Source of the DNA: Oenanthe sinensis | Taxonomy: Eukaryota; Streptophyta; Magnoliopsida; Apiales; Apiaceae | Length of the DNA stretch: 64,000 nucleotides | Assembly: GCA_028671895.1 (NCBI GenBank) | Contig: CM053813.1 | Coordinates: 41,697,501-41,761,500 of the forward strand | Direction: 5' to 3' | In this document: piece by piece, positions 49,901 to 64,000 of the stretch | Numbering within the stretch: the stretch's first letter is position 1 | Layout: each line of letters starts with the position of its first letter | The notes under the pieces: generated by a model | The model's database searches: none | The model's input: the letters and a program-made list of their open reading frames with translations, nothing else | What the model was told of the DNA's origin: nothing | Position numbers and translations under genes: made by a program

Positions 49901-52900
49901 CCCATCTGGGATTTTTTGTACCATGACCCCATCCGAAAGTAATTCTTTTCTCCAATCACTTTCTTAGTTGAATCTTAACTCAGTTAACTTGTTCATGTCC
50001 AGATTTTGACGGATGCAGCATTGTTAAAACGCCAAAAAAGAGAGATAGAGGAGCTTCGGGCCAAATTGCAGGTTGGGTATATTGATATAATTTATATATC
50101 TATGTTCTAAACATGAATCCTGGTGTAGAAAAGATCTAATTATCTTTTTTGTGTTCAAGGGATCTCACTCAGAACACTTTGAAGAGGAGATTCTTAATCT
50201 GCGCAACACCTTATTACAGGTTTACTTGATCTAGCTTCCTACTTTATTATGTATTATTAAATTCAAGAACTTAAAATCTGCACGTGTTAAATTTCAGACT
50301 GAGCTCGAGAGGGAGCGAATTGCCTTGGAGCTGGAGGAGGAAAAGAAAGCACAAGCAGAAAAGGAGAAGAGATTGCTCGAGCAAGACAAAAAAATTAAGA
50401 ACTTGAGTTCAATGGTGTTGTGTTCCAATAGGGATGATAACCGAGATCGTTACAAGAAGGTCTGCACGTGATTTGCATTCATTTCATCATTTTTACATTT
50501 GGATTGCTATCTCCATTTAGTTACCTGCACCTACTACTATACTTGTATAAGTTTTACTGCTTCACATATTTTAAAGTTGGAAAATGTTTAAGATAGGCTC
50601 AGTTTACATTCACACCACTATAATGTTTGACCTTATAAACTGAATCACGGTGCCTCAGGCATCAACCAATGACATTTTCTTGGGTACTTTACTACTTTTA
50701 GAAAGGATGTTGATAATAGAAGTCGGAGACATAGGAGATAAGTAAATATTTATGTTTCTTTCTTTGTTTGTGGACATTGCTAAACAACAACAAACAATGG
50801 AACCATTCATTCTTATACGGGGCAGTGCCGTAGTGGTCTACTCCTTAGAAGTTCTTTGCAAACCGAATTCAGCATGCTGTTCTTCCATTCCCTTAACCTC
50901 CTCATATTCCTCCCCAACAGAAAAACAAATATATGTATGCACCGGATAACATATTTATATATGACAAAATATAACTGTAAAAAGTTTTAAACATTGCCAA
51001 CATATATTATAACCTGTATTTATTATTGGAGCTCTGGTGTTGTATGATCCTCCGTGGTTAAGTGATTCAAATCTTAAATTTTATACTACTGCAGGAGAAG
51101 AGACGTGATACTTGGTGCCCTGGCAAACTTTCAAGGGAGACTGTGAGGGAGGTAATGACCTAATCCCTACAACTTTATTTAACCATTATCAGACACAATA
51201 ATGCTAATATATTGAGTGGGCATTTATAATTATAATATTAACTACTTAGATCTAAGATCAAGTACTTTCATGAGGTAGAATGTTGTACACTCGACAGTTT
51301 TAGACTCTTAGCAGAAACTGTCCTTTTCTGCTTTAATGGTAATCTGACAAGTCTTCTTTGTTTTAGCTAAATTCCTCAACCCTACAAAAGGATTCTGCAT
51401 CTAAACCAATGAGATCTGGGCGTGAAATGGGGCCACTTCTACCTTTTGAAGAACTAGTCAATGAAGCTGATGGTTCTTGCAAGGAAGAAAAAAATTGCCG
51501 TAATAATTCACAAGCAGACTGCGCTCTTCCTCAGCCACATGCCTTACTGCACGTCACTAGTAGAAGAAAAGCAACCACAAAGAAGAAAACTTTGTTGGTA
51601 TGATGTACATCTTACTGGGCCTTCTCTAATTTCATTAGGAAACACATGCACCAAAATGATTTGTTGTTTTGACAGGAATGCACTGACTTGGAGCATATGC
51701 AAAAAGAATACGAAGATCTATTGTTACAATTTGAAACACAGGTTATATATTAATTCTTTTCTTGTTGTTTCCTTCTTTCCCTTTTTCGTTTTTCAAAATT
51801 TCCGCATCAATCATTGTATTTTATTGGATGGTTTAAAATAGTATTGCAGAATTATATACATACACACACACACTTATACGTATTTGTTGCAGAAAACTAC
51901 GAGTGATTTAAAAATTACCTATTTGACAAAAAGGCTTGAGGAGGCTGGCCTTTATATAGACAGCGCTGTAGACGATTCTATGTTTCATGCAAATAAAAAT
52001 GAAAGAATAAATGATTCTGAAGCTATCCTCGTGATCAAGCAACTTCAAGAAAAGGTTCACGTCTTATTGTTGCAAGGAAATTTCTTGATATTACATTTCT
52101 TTGGGAACCAAGCTAAACTGGTGTCTGATGCTCATGTACGTGAATACTCTCTTGCAGATTAACATGCTGGAGATGGAGAAGTCCTCAAGCCAGCAAAATT
52201 TTGATGACGTTGTTGAGTTACTTACTGAGCAGCAGATCAGTGCAAATGTGAAATTTGAAGAGGTAACATAAAAGTTTATGTTTAGCATGTAATTGTAAGC
52301 TTGTCCAGGAACGATTTTTGAGGTGGTTAATGTGATGTGAAAATAATATGGACTGATTTACAGGATAGTCAAGCATTGTTGCTCTATCTCATCCATAATT
52401 TTTGTCACACCCCATTTTTGAGGCGCAACCTTAATGCTGATAATCAATCTAAAGTCAGAGTGCGGAAGCTATATGACGAATTAATAAAAGAAAACCACAA
52501 TTTCTAATAAGTCTAAAAGGCATCATGTCTACTCTTATTACCTAGTAAATTCGTATCTTAAAAACAATAGAGTTTCGAAAGCCATAAACTAGGCTGCAAA
52601 ACAAAACAAGAGTACCAATTCAAACTAATGAGGGTCTAAAGTTTGCCAATTTATTCAAATCATGAACTAATGAAAATTACTCATGGCCGTCTACCCAAAA
52701 CGACCCCATTCTCACCGCAAATCTAATCATCAATACCTGAGGAAGAAATAAAACAAAAAGGGTGAGCGAACAAAGCTCAGTGAGGTGGCCAAAGGGCCCA
52801 AAAGTAAACAATAATACAATTCGAAATACAATGACAGATATACAATGATGAATATACGGTCAAAACAAAAGCATATGAAAGATACGATGAATGACTATGA

Positions 52901-55900
52901 TATAACGAATAAACCAATTTCTAATAACGGATGACAAATAATGTGATCAAGTAGTGTACGAATATCAAATACAAATGCAATACTGGTATGTAGAGGCGTT
53001 TCACAAGGAGCCACCCTTAGGTTGCACGTAAACATGCCTAATAAAGTCCATAAACTTCTACCAAGAAAACATTATCCTAGTAGTTCCCGATAACCGAGCC
53101 AAATCGTTTTAGGACCAATCACTCGTAACTAATGATCACTGAATAAACTGATGGCAAATGAACAAATATCAAAGATATCGAATCATAATCTGAAATAACT
53201 AATAATTGTTCAAGAATATAGAAATTCAAAAACAATGCATCAAATACCAATGAACAAAGCAATTCGAATGCTGAAAAAGGGTTGAAGTGTACAACTTATA
53301 CTAATCTTAGTTTTAACAGACGATGGACTAATATTCTGGAATAACAATCAACTAGAGAGTTAGAGTACGTTCAACAAAGATTCCAGAATGATAAGATTCA
53401 TAATAAACGAACATATAATGAATTTATTATGAATATTAGAAGTTCAAGTAATACAACAGAAATTATTCAGGACCAGGTCATGTTAAAAGCTGATTTAGAC
53501 AAATAAAACAATCTGATATCAATTCGATTATACTAGACAATTAAAGAGCATTTGCAGAGGTTTCATAACTGATAAAGATCACAATTTTATGACGAATAAC
53601 AAAGGAGATATGAATTTTTGAATATGAACCAACTCTACAGAAAAGTATAAACAACCCTGAATTTTTTGTAAGTCAGTTTAGGCATTTAAATCATTTAAAG
53701 CCTCCGATAGGTATATCTAAGAACGAAAGAATATACCTTAAGATTTCCAGATTGATATCACGATTAATTTTTCGACGTAAGAACGATTTATAGTGAATTT
53801 TTGAATATACGAAAAAGTGTTCATGACATAAAACTGAAGGGTAACAAAGAACACAATTTGGACACAGTTGGACCCTGATTTCACGGAATATGCATTAGAT
53901 AAAAATTGTAGATATCGAAACAAGCTTTCCAGAATGTCAAGAATCAACGAATTCCGATTACCAACGAATCAATTATGGATTTTACAACAGGTTTGAGTTG
54001 CAGATTTTATCAAATACGAATTTCAGCATAAACAAATAGGAAGACGAACATGACATGGGCATGGAGAAGAAGAAATCAAAACCCTCACCTTAGATTAATG
54101 GAAGAACACAATAAATCCCTTCTAAAGTTTGCTCTCTTCCCAAACCCTAGTCTCCAAGTGCGGAAGAAGTTACGTTGTAGGTTTAGAATAACGTATAACT
54201 TGTATATATATTATTCTATTTCTCAAATACCTATTAGAAGTAGAATAATAATATAACCTTTAATATTATTATTACTCCTATTCTAATTATTAATAGAATA
54301 AGCAAAATACATATATCAATTATATAATTAAAACTAATTATATAATTAACATATATATAAAAACGGGATATTACAATTTTAATTCGACCTCTTCCTTCCC
54401 AATTTAGAGTAATATAGATCAAAAGTTTGTTGAATTACTGTTAATACCACTGATTCCTCGCCTTCAGCCCTGCATCAATTGTGTACTTTCTTCTGTATGA
54501 TATTCAGTTGCACATTAATATAAGTTCTATTATTAGAATTGTCTCCACATGTTGAGTTATGTCCTGTACTTGGATGAATAAAGCTACTGTATATTATAAG
54601 TATGATATAGTTCTCCCAACTCTGCAGAAGAGTGTAATTTTTAATTTAATTTTTCTAGAGGAGGGGTGCTGGGTGTGGTTAACTAATCGCAAAATTGGGG
54701 GCATGTGGTCTCCCCAAATGTTTCCATGTTTCTTTAGAGGTATTGATATATGATGTCAACTATGTAATTTTTCAAATAGAAGAACCTTTGGAGATGATTA
54801 ACTTTTTATCCATCTCATAGTTGTACTTCCTACACTTTTTTTCTTCTCATCGAATGATCTCCCTTTGTTTCATGTTGTTGGGGGTACTATTTCAATTATA
54901 AGCAAAAAGGAAGGTCTAATGACTACATCCACGGTGTGCACTTGTGTGTTACTTTTTTTTTTTTTAATAGATTTATGAAGAGTTTCAGAATGCAAGGGAG
55001 GAGGCCAAGGCGGTTCGTGAATCAATAAATTCTGTGGAATCGTTCATTCCTGTATGTGCTATATGCTTTATCTTTAGTGTTACTGAACATTCTATAATTT
55101 GCTCAGTCCTGCCAGATTCTCATCTTTATAACTGTTGGTTCAAGCTATTTAATTCTTATATAGTTGCTTGCTTAACCTAGGATGAAGGTTCTGAATATTT
55201 TTCCAAGACATCAAAGGAAGTACAAGAAATTCTAGCTGAAGTTCAAAACTCAAGAAATGGCATAGAGGCCATCGTCTCAGTTGTAGATGAACTTTTTAAG
55301 AGTTTCTCTGTGATGCTAACCTGTTTCACTGTGAGTATTATTCAACCACCTCCAAACGACCTATTCATGTATTTCCTTTTCTGATTGAATAATTATGTTT
55401 TTATGTATTGATTTTTGTAGAAACGTAGCTTCCTAGCGTAACATGAATTATAGCGTTTTCTGATCGCATCCCTTCTAGCACCCAAAAGGCACGCAAGATA
55501 TATTACTGTATACAGTTAAAAATAAAAGACAGTAAACCAAGTATAGTTCGTTCTGTGTGAATTTAAAGCATTATGGTGATATATAAAGCAGTAATGAGGT
55601 CAGAATTCAGGGAAAATTTACAGGGATTTGGTGGAACATCTTAGAGGATGATAATTTGAGGATATAACGCATGTTTACACATCAAACATGTATTTTTAGT
55701 TTTATTTTCAATAGATACATTACATTTTCAAGCCAATGATCTTTCCCTGAAAATTTTGAAATTTCAAGGGAATCGGACATTTTTTACATTTAGGTAAATA
55801 CGCTACAAAATTTCTGTCCTAATTCATATATATGTATATATATCATAAGTATATAAAACTATATGTTAGTAGGAAGAGAACACATTGATTCTTATCTTCT

Positions 55901-58900
55901 ACTTAAAGAACTAAAGAATCCCCTAGATATGCAAAAATACATGAATCTGGATTTGAGGATTCACTGGGATTTGGAGACTTGCATACCTACAAAAGAATAT
56001 TTGCCTTCTTATTTTTTTTGCTAATTGAATATCTGCCTTGATAATACTTGTGAAATATATTTTTAAGTATCTGTAGCAGTTTGGCATTCACTTTCTATAT
56101 GCACCATATATGTTAGAACTCTGGTCTCTTACATCAAGTCAATGTAGTATAATTTTCCTTTTACTTCAGGATCTAAAGTGTCAGGCTTCTGAGGATAATT
56201 CTCTACTTAAAGCAATGATCTATGATCATACTAAATTATTGAGTTGCACCAAACACAATATTAGTGAACTCGAGAAGGAAAAGGTGGGTACATCTTACAT
56301 GTGAATACACCTAGGTTTTTTTATTTTTAATAGTATTCAGGAGTTTTTGAATTCTGTTGATTGTTATGCAGATTCATCTGTACAATCAATCCATGGATCA
56401 TCAAAGTAGGATAGAAGAGTTGAGCCTTGATGTTGAAAATTCAGCAAAAGCCTTTGACGTGAGTTGTTACTGCATCTTTGTTTAATTCCATACTGTTTAT
56501 CTCTATTGATTTTCATGCTGTATGCTGTATTCGATATATGACTTGTCTTGCAGGAGCTTTCTGAACAACGAGAAATTGAAAAATATGGATTACTTTCTGA
56601 AATTCAAGCTCTCCAAAAGGACATATTGTCTTTGTCATCTTCTTCACTGGCCAAGGAAAAAGAAAGTATGCGGAAAGATTTTGAGAAAACAAAAGCAAAG
56701 TTGAAAGAGACAGAATTCAAACTTAGGAACGCAATGCAGGAGAAAACAAAGCTTGAGGTTTTGCCGGGAACTAATTTTTGTTGCATCTCTAAAATATCCC
56801 CAACTATAAGACAATATCTTGTTTGTAGGGTGAAAAGGCATGTGCTGAGAGAGAAATAAAAAAGTTACATTCACAGAAGATCATTCTTGAACGCGACATT
56901 AGTAAACAAGGTCAAATATCAGAGAGAAGGCGTGATTCGGTGGTCGACAGGAGGTCAAGTATTTTCGATGCTAAAAGACCAAAGGGTCTTTCCATTGCCT
57001 TTGACCAGATTATGCAGGTAAATGTATCTTGCTTTATTTTGAAATTTCTGAAACTGTCTGAAGTCTTTCTGCATTCATTTCCTTATAATTATAAAGTCAC
57101 TGAAGCACACATCATATGTGGACATAATGAATTTAATCCTGGTTTAAGTGGTTTATACAAGCTAGTCCACTGTTTCCTATGCCTGCATATGCTCCATCAC
57201 AGATTGCATTTGTCAACCTTGATTTAAGGGATTTAATTACACTCACTGGAACATGCAAGGTATAAACAATAAAGCTATGAGCTTGTAAAGACATGTTTTT
57301 TGTGGTATTTAGTATTTGTATGCTTACACAGTTTGTTGTTAGTATAGCCTCTCTGTTTTTTTATTGCCAAATTTTCATATTTGGCACATTTCGCACCTAG
57401 TTGACTTTGTCGGTAGGTGAAAACCCTGGAGCATCCACCTTTTGGACGTTCGCAGATGGGAACTCAAGCCTTCCTACATCGGCTTGGTGTTTTAATGTTT
57501 TAGCGGGTTGTTTAACTTTAACTTCACTAGTATAGTAGTATTAGATTATTAGCTGTAAACTAATAGTTGAAAAAACTTAATGACCATCAATTATGAGTTT
57601 ATGACGTTCACAAATGAAATGAGGAAATTAAATACTATTATCTGTATATTGAATTATTGATTGAAAATGTTCAGTCATAAGAATGGATTGCCCGTTGTTC
57701 TCCATTTTTTAAATAAAATTGTAGTCATAATTTTCTGGTCATGATATTATATGAATGGGAAAAATTTGAGTTGTTATCTTCTTCATTTTATAAAAGTCAT
57801 GTCCCTGCTGTCTCTAGGTTTTTAAACCGTGTGGATTCTAATTCTGTAAGAATGCTTATAAGGATCCAGTAGAAATTGTATAAGTCTGAGTTACATCAAA
57901 TCATACATTGTCACTATAGCTGGTCTCCATTCATAAGAATTCAGCCACTTTGGTTTTATATTTGATCTTGATCGCGCAGTTGGTTTGAAAGAGACTTAAA
58001 GTATCCCGATCTCTCTTTTATTTGTTAAAAAGTATTTTAGGGACCTGGTGGATTTCAGCAAACTTTATCTACTGATTTAAAGTGGATATTCATAAACGAA
58101 TTGGAGACCATCCCCTATGAAGTATCAGCACAGAGTGATACAAACAGATCTCTTACATCCATGTCCTTTTGTCTAACTTCAAACTCCCATTGGCCCATTG
58201 CTCAGAATCAGAGATTGCAGTTTTTCTTTATAATTTTTTAAGAAATTATTAATGCCTTTTCATTTTATTAAGTAGTATTATATTCCTTCTATGCCACTAA
58301 TTACTAACTAGATTGATCCATATTTCTGATGCACTATACTACCATTACTTAATTGAGACTAATGTGATATATATGAAAATTTGATCACGTAAATTTTTTT
58401 AATTCTTTTCTAGAAAAGAGATTCTAATTTGGTAAAGGAACAGTGGGAGTATGAGCTTATATTATACTTGGAATTGGTAGTTTGGTACTACTTTACTGTA
58501 CGTCTGTACTATTTTGTACACAAGCTCTGTTGCATTTCTATTAATGAAGCTGAAAATGCCTGCTTTAGCTGCTCTAGTGAAGCTTCCCTTTTATGTCTCA
58601 AATCATCTTTTAATAGTTTCATTTTTCTGATTTTATTTCTGTAAAGAGTACCCACACGTATGCCCCGCTTTCTTCGCACACTCGCTAAGTGTTTTTAAAA
58701 ATCAGTCATCACAATCAGTATGTCTGTGCATGCCAGACATCTGTTGTGCTTTGTTTCTGCTCTATTATCCTAGGGCTTGCCTGTACATTAATACATGGTC
58801 ATATATGTATTTTTTTGCTGGGTTTTTAAATCCTTTCCCCTAATCAATAATCCGTCGGGATCACATTTTCATCTTTTCATTACTACATGACATAATTTGG

Positions 58901-61900
58901 TCGGCATCAGGCCCTCGGTACTTAATATATGTCTATTCTTCTTGTAATTAAGGAGGACTACAAAAAACTGGAAGTTCTAGCATTTGAGATGGAGACAACT
59001 ATCGCTTCCTTGGAAGAAGAATTGGCATTTGCACGTGTGGAAAAGGAACAAGCCACATCTGCAATTGAAACTTTGGACGTAGAAATGCAGAGTCTGTCAG
59101 ACAAGTTAATGATGTCAAACTCAGAACTGTCCGTATATGAGGAAGCAGTTTCAACTCTTGTAAGAATCTGCTTATTCAATTTCTTGTTGTGTTTGTTCTC
59201 TAAACATTTTTCTTCCATTCAAAAAGGTACTTATTGACCATTAAACCACATTGATGTACCAACATGGTTACATTTGTTACAGGTTTCAGATTTAGAAGAA
59301 TCTAAATCTCATAATCAGAAACTCGAATGCTCTCTCCGAATATTGGTTGAAGAAAAGGAAGAGTTAGCAACGGTAAGTGTATTGGCATGTCTTGAAGTTA
59401 TATATTTACACACTGTATTGGAAATGGGGATAGCTGACTTTATGTCAAAAGACTCAAAACAGAGAAATTGCGGCAAACTTTTAATATAAAAAAAGAAAAG
59501 AAAAGAAAAGAGGAAAAAAGTCCCGTGATATCTTGTTCACGGAACGCTCCTCTGTTTTTTGGCCTGTCCTTCGTATTTGATTTGTCATCTCCTGGCTCTC
59601 GTATTAATGCAATTGTTTACCTGATTTGTCGTTCGTCTTAACAGATTGTAAATGTAACCCTATCATTGATTGTTTTTTTTTTAAACTTCAGTTTTCTTTT
59701 TGCTTATAATGAATTCCCCCCCCCCCCCCACCCTTTTTTTATCATTTTTCTATTGAACTGTGTACCCAAGTGTGTTTACTATATAAGATATCCTAATGAA
59801 GTGGCTTATATAAATAAAGCTGACGTGCTCATAAAAAATATGAATATTTCAATCTGTATATAATCCATTTAGCACATTTATTTCAGCAACTTACGGATGC
59901 TCTTTTGGCAATGGAGGAAGAAGAGGCAATTAGGTCTTCTATAGAAAAAACTTCGATTCAATCCATTAAAGAAGCATCCGAGTCTTATGATACCAAGATT
60001 TCATTGTTATCTACTGAAGTATCACAGGTAATATTATGTACTTCCTTCTTGCTATATTTTTAATATTAAGAGCATTTCATTATCTAAACCACTAGTTAAT
60101 TGATATTTCGATGCATAACTTGCATTCAAAGTAATTATTACATATTTGTTAATTTTATTGATATATATAGTCGTATTCTATCAAGTTCGAATAATTCGAT
60201 CACTTGCTAGTATTTTCTTTGAATCATATTTAAGGTAAAAACAAAAAGATGAAATATGGAGGATTTATGAATAGCCACGAGGTCATGGTCATGGTTTTGA
60301 ATGCTCACACCTCCTCCCCTTTTACTTTAAAAAAAACTATGTAATCTACCAAAGAAAAAGAAGATGAAATATGTACCCCTAGAGAGTGGTTGCAGTGTTG
60401 CACACATTCGTTTAGTAACTAAATGTTAATTTTAATGTATTGTTAGTTTTTTCTAATCAGAATTATCACTATCTTAGTATAGTGAAGTTCAATGGCAGGA
60501 GTGCCAGCTTTTCAATTAAAGTAGGTTACTTCTAATGAGAAATCCAAAATGACAGTAACTTTGTATAAAATTTAAATGATATCATTTTCCAAATGTCTGT
60601 TTCAATTACTGTTTCAATTGTCTGATGAATTCATACGACATTGTTGAGCATGAGAATCAGGTATTATTTTCATAAACTTCTACTTAAGGAGCAAAACTGA
60701 AAAATCGAATCATCTGCACTGAGGTTAGCTGTTTAGCGGAGCATAGGTGAAGCTAAATATTCTTGGTGAAGCTGTTTAATTAGGGATTGTTAAGTCCATC
60801 AGAGTACAATATTGATGTGTGGGTGTGGAAACTGGAAAAGTCTTGCCACATACTCGTTGAGGTATTAAGTGTCAATAAATTTTAAAACTAAGAATTCTTG
60901 AATCTTCTCTACACATGCATTACAAGTTTACAACCACGCTCAACTTTTGCTCTATATATCCCTGGTCAAACCTTTTAGCAAGATTTATACCAGTGATGTT
61001 TTGTATGACTTTTTTTATTTTGTATTTAAGTGCAATCATGTACATTCTTGAGATTTTCCATTAAAAGATCCTTTGTATTCCAATTAGGACATGAATTATA
61101 TAGTCAGTATTTATGTGATGGATGCATTTGTCCTGAAAATGCATATATGGAATGAATAGGAACTGACAGTTGTGTGCTGAATGAGAGATCTACAATAACA
61201 TCTCATGATTTTCAAAATATAAACTGAATTGGTAAAAGGTTTCCTGTCTATCTGTTTAGTTTCATGATACCAACAATTTTACCATTAGAAGTACATAATG
61301 AAATTTTTTTAGTCATTTATCTTCCTGCTTCGATAATGAATATGCTAAATGTGAAGGTGAGAAGTGAATTGGAGTCTTCTAAAGAAGAATACAAGGTCCT
61401 TATGGACAGGTTGTTAGCTTCTGAGAAGAATGCTGAATCAGAGAAGTCCTGGAGGTATCTTATTATGTTCGTGTGCAATTTCTTATAATTCCTTTTTAAT
61501 GTCTATTGATGTAAAATTCATATCTTAATGCCTCAGGAACTGAAAAAATTCACTGTGATCATATGTAAGCGTTTTTTTACTGTGCTTCTGATAAGGGGTT
61601 GACCATGACCGGATCTAACTTTTTAATTTGTTCCATAAATTTTAATAAACAAACAGTAGAACACGACAACGGCGATGAGGATTTTAGAGTATTCTAGAAG
61701 AAGATGATTGGAGAATGAAAACAGTCTAAAGTCATTAATTTCTATGTTTCTTTTATTATTACCAAAACTGGAGGTGTATTGTTGGCTACACACTAGTTAA
61801 ATTGTTTGTTTATCTGTCCTGGACAACATTATTTTCTTCTTAAGTGTATAAATATGTATATTTTTAATCATTGCATATGTGTGTATTGCGCTCTTCGCTT

Positions 61901-63911
61901 TTAACAATTTTGATTTCCATCGGTTGAATAAAGTTACGGGGCAATATCTTGAGGTTATTTACACACTGAATCTTCTCGGTCCATTTCTGTCGTATTTTAT
62001 GAAGCACAAATTTTTTTACAATCCAATAATATCCTCAATGTGTTAAGCACTCACTCTGGCCTACAGTCCTTCAAATATGTTGTGGCGGCAAACAAAAGCA
62101 GTCTTTAGTATACTACCATGTAACATTTGTTAGAACAAAAACTATCACATTAATGATTTGGACCCATAATCAATTTGTATGATCGTATTAATTAGCACAA
62201 GGCAAATATGAACCATAAGGTGCATAAGACTTGATGAAGATGGTGAATACCACAAACACTAGTCTTTTCTGTATCCTATGATGGAACATGAGTATATATA
62301 GATCAGGAACAGTAACAGATTAAATTCAAATTTTCAATTATAGGGGCTTAAGTTCTACTAGCGACTTATAAATACCTTAATCTGTATATTGGAAGTATTA
62401 AAATTGGGCTCATGTCAAATTTGATGATTAATTATGACCTTGTAGGTCACATACAATTGGATGGATATCATCAAATGCCACATCTTGATTGTATTATTAG
62501 CTTAAAATATAGGGAGTTTTACAAGGATCCAGTTAGATCTCTCATTATAAATGTTAATTAATCTACACATGAATGTTTGGAGTTATGTTGAGGTGGACAT
62601 TGAGCTTGTAAATCTCTGTGAAAGTATCACTTTGCCATTTGTCCCTTCTTCTTTCTAATATATTCACTATGGGAAGAAACTTATTGAAGTGAGGTTATGT
62701 AGATACGTTTATATTCATATAACAATCTGGTGTTCACTACAGCATGGAGAAGTGTCAAGAGAACGAGAGACTAAGAGATGACCTAAAATTGGCTGTTGAT
62801 TTTAGTAAAAAATCTCAAGAGGCAAGTTTCTCACAGCTATCAAAGTTGAAATCAGAAATTGAGGAGTTGAAGAAGAAGCTTACTTGCTTGGAAACTGAAA
62901 AGCATATAGTAAGTGCCAGTGTTCAGCTCAGGTTTTTCTGTATTTTTTTCTTTGGGTAAATAGGTTTATGTGTTATTTCTTATCTTTCCACTATAGAATG
63001 GGTGGTGGATAAATATAGCAATGTATTTTTTGGTAATGTTTACAATAATTTCAGTGGAGGATGTAACATCATTTGCATTCTGTGTTGTGAAAGTTCCATT
63101 AGTTTACTTGCCTTGGTACAAGAATTTATTCAGGTTTTGTTTTCCCCCCTTTTTAGTCACCTGGCATGGGCTTTTATAAGAGTTCTACTTAAGTAGGATA
63201 TTCTATTGCCTTTTATGGTCAATTTTTACCATCTTTGAAACTTCAGCATCAATACAGAGATCATATCCAGCCATTATATTGCTGGCTGTTGCAATATATG
63301 AATTCATATATCTTCCTCCAAGTCCCTTGTCTCTTTGACCTATTCTACTAAATTTTGATTTTCTTCTGGAAGACTTGGAGAAAAATGTGTGCTCTACATA
63401 TTTCTTGTAACGACATCTTGGTCAATTTATATGAAATGTGAATGCATGATATAATGGAGTTCTTTCACTCTTAAAAGTGTTTTAACTATATAGTCTGTAT
63501 GTTTCTGTGGGATGGCAACTTCAGATATATACTTATTGATCGACACATTATGCTAGCTTGATGTCAAGTATGCTCTTCCTTGTTTGTAGATGATCACAAA
63601 CTCATTGCTAAGGCTTTGATTCTTCTTTTAACAGAGTATGAAAACTTATCCCGTCCTCATCTATCACATTTTACGTGCTTCAACAGGATCAAATCAGTAA
63701 CAGAACAGAGAAGGCAAAACTTAGAATGAGGCTTCGAGGGACTCAACATAAGTTGGAGGCTGCTCTTTTTAGACACACAGAGGCTGTGGAGGAGTTGGAT
63801 ATTATGAACAGGAACTATGAAGCAGCTTCCCAGAAGTTAAAGGACCAGTTGTCTTTATACTGCACTGAGGTCCTCACTCTCAAGAAGCAGCTTGCTGCAA
63901 AGGGACAATGA
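46978..63911 (+). CDS. KIN7O: Kinesin-7 (CENP-E-like, KIN-7O type), about 31 exons
   Basis: Plus-end-type microtubule motor. Exons: 46978-47101, 47190-47279, 47387-47505, 47944-48057, 48140-48221, 48478-48545, 48626-48700, 48798-48943, 49032-49134, 49749-49829, 50003-50071, 50160-50219, 50298-50459, 51095-51151, 51367-51597, 51676-51741, 51893-52054, 52158-52262, 54971-55051, 55181-55330, 56170-56283, 56372-56458, 56554-56757, 56829-57017, 58414-58431 (18 bp, optional), 58953-59159, 59283-59372, 59887-60027, 61357-61454, 62743-62908, 63687-63911. Phases join throughout, about 1,227 aa. The N-terminal motor has P-loop GQTNSGKT (78-85), switch I SSRSH (190-194), DLAGSER (228-234) and HVPYRDSKLTRIL. 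A short neck and long coiled coils follow (for example LELEEEKKAQAEKEKR). The end LRMRLRGTQHKLEA matches Arabidopsis KIN-7O as I recall it. The acceptor at 61356 is the weakest. A missed exon between 62909 and 63686 cannot be excluded. Confidence 0.9.
52403..54376. mobile_element. Solo LTR (1,974 bp) with 5-bp target duplication, in a kinesin intron
   Basis: The left end TGTCACACCCC starts at 52403 and the right end GGGATATTACA stops at 54376, giving canonical TG...CA termini. ATTTT precedes the element (52398-52402) and is repeated after it (54377-54381). No gag-pol frame or second LTR is present, so it is a solo LTR left by LTR-LTR recombination. The TGT(A/C)ACACCCC-type start suggests a Ty3/gypsy element. 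It lies inside the intron between 52262 and 54971, so the protein is not altered. Confidence 0.88.
59716..59729 (+). repeat. Poly-C run in a kinesin intron
   Basis: About 14 consecutive C bases, within the intron between 59372 and 59887. The same intron has an (AAAAG)n-like run near 59489-59518. Simple repeats only. Confidence 0.8.
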
Positions 63912-64000
63912 GTGACAAATTTGAACCACTTAAGAACGACGGTAATGGTAATAATCCAACATGTGGTGGAAGCTGTATACTAGTTTGGGTTGAGTATTTA
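63912..64000 (+). other. Start of the kinesin 3' UTR
   Basis: Sequence directly after the TGA. No polyadenylation signal is seen before the window ends. Confidence 0.6.

Noticed and set aside
54234..54422. Minus-strand ORF of 62 aa
   Set aside because: It is made of AT-rich sequence at the right end of the solo LTR and crosses its border.

Overview
This is a plant nuclear window. It is AT-rich, its genes carry many introns with GT/AG borders, and it holds plant-specific families (an NCRK receptor kinase, a MOM1-type silencing factor, a strictosidine-synthase-like enzyme) plus typical plant MITEs and LTR fragments. The gene set and intron positions suggest a eudicot, perhaps an asterid. The species cannot be read from the sequence. 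No bacterial operon, CRISPR array, rRNA or tRNA gene was seen.

Layout. At 1-2 kb there is the last exon of a strictosidine-synthase-like gene (+), then an isolated exon relic of a tropinone-reductase-like SDR gene. At 2-7.9 kb the sequence is repeat-derived: LTR-like DNA with a TATA/leader region, small tandem repeats, and a tandem duplication of about 650 bp. At 8.1-13.6 kb lies a complete 9-exon NCRK receptor-like kinase on the minus strand. At 15.5-20.2 kb there is a cluster of MITEs and foldback elements; one of them has an 11-bp target duplication. At 21.7-40.7 kb lies a 15-exon MOM1-like chromatin-silencing gene on the minus strand, with a 6.7-kb intron that carries MITEs. An in-frame TAG cuts off its conserved C-terminal tail. 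At 41-47 kb there is intergenic DNA with a copia-like LTR. At 47-63.9 kb lies a complete kinesin-7 gene (KIN-7O type) of about 31 exons on the plus strand. It has an E2F-like site just upstream, and one intron contains a clean solo LTR of 1,974 bp with a perfect 5-bp target duplication.

The three intact genes do not form an operon-like unit. NCRK is a plasma-membrane receptor kinase of the type known to bind ROP GTPases. The MOM1-like protein is a nuclear transcriptional gene-silencing factor whose SNF2 region is degenerate. The kinesin is a cell-division motor. The MOM1-like and kinesin genes are transcribed divergently from a spacer of about 6 kb.

Exon borders were placed by hand from GT/AG sites. 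They were checked by unbroken reading phase and by recalled family similarity, without alignment tools or transcripts. I did not find a clearly new biological system. The observations most worth checking are the premature stop within repeat-encoded C-terminal units of the MOM1-like gene, the solo LTR, the Mutator-type MITE, and the duplicated ectodomain exons of NCRK.
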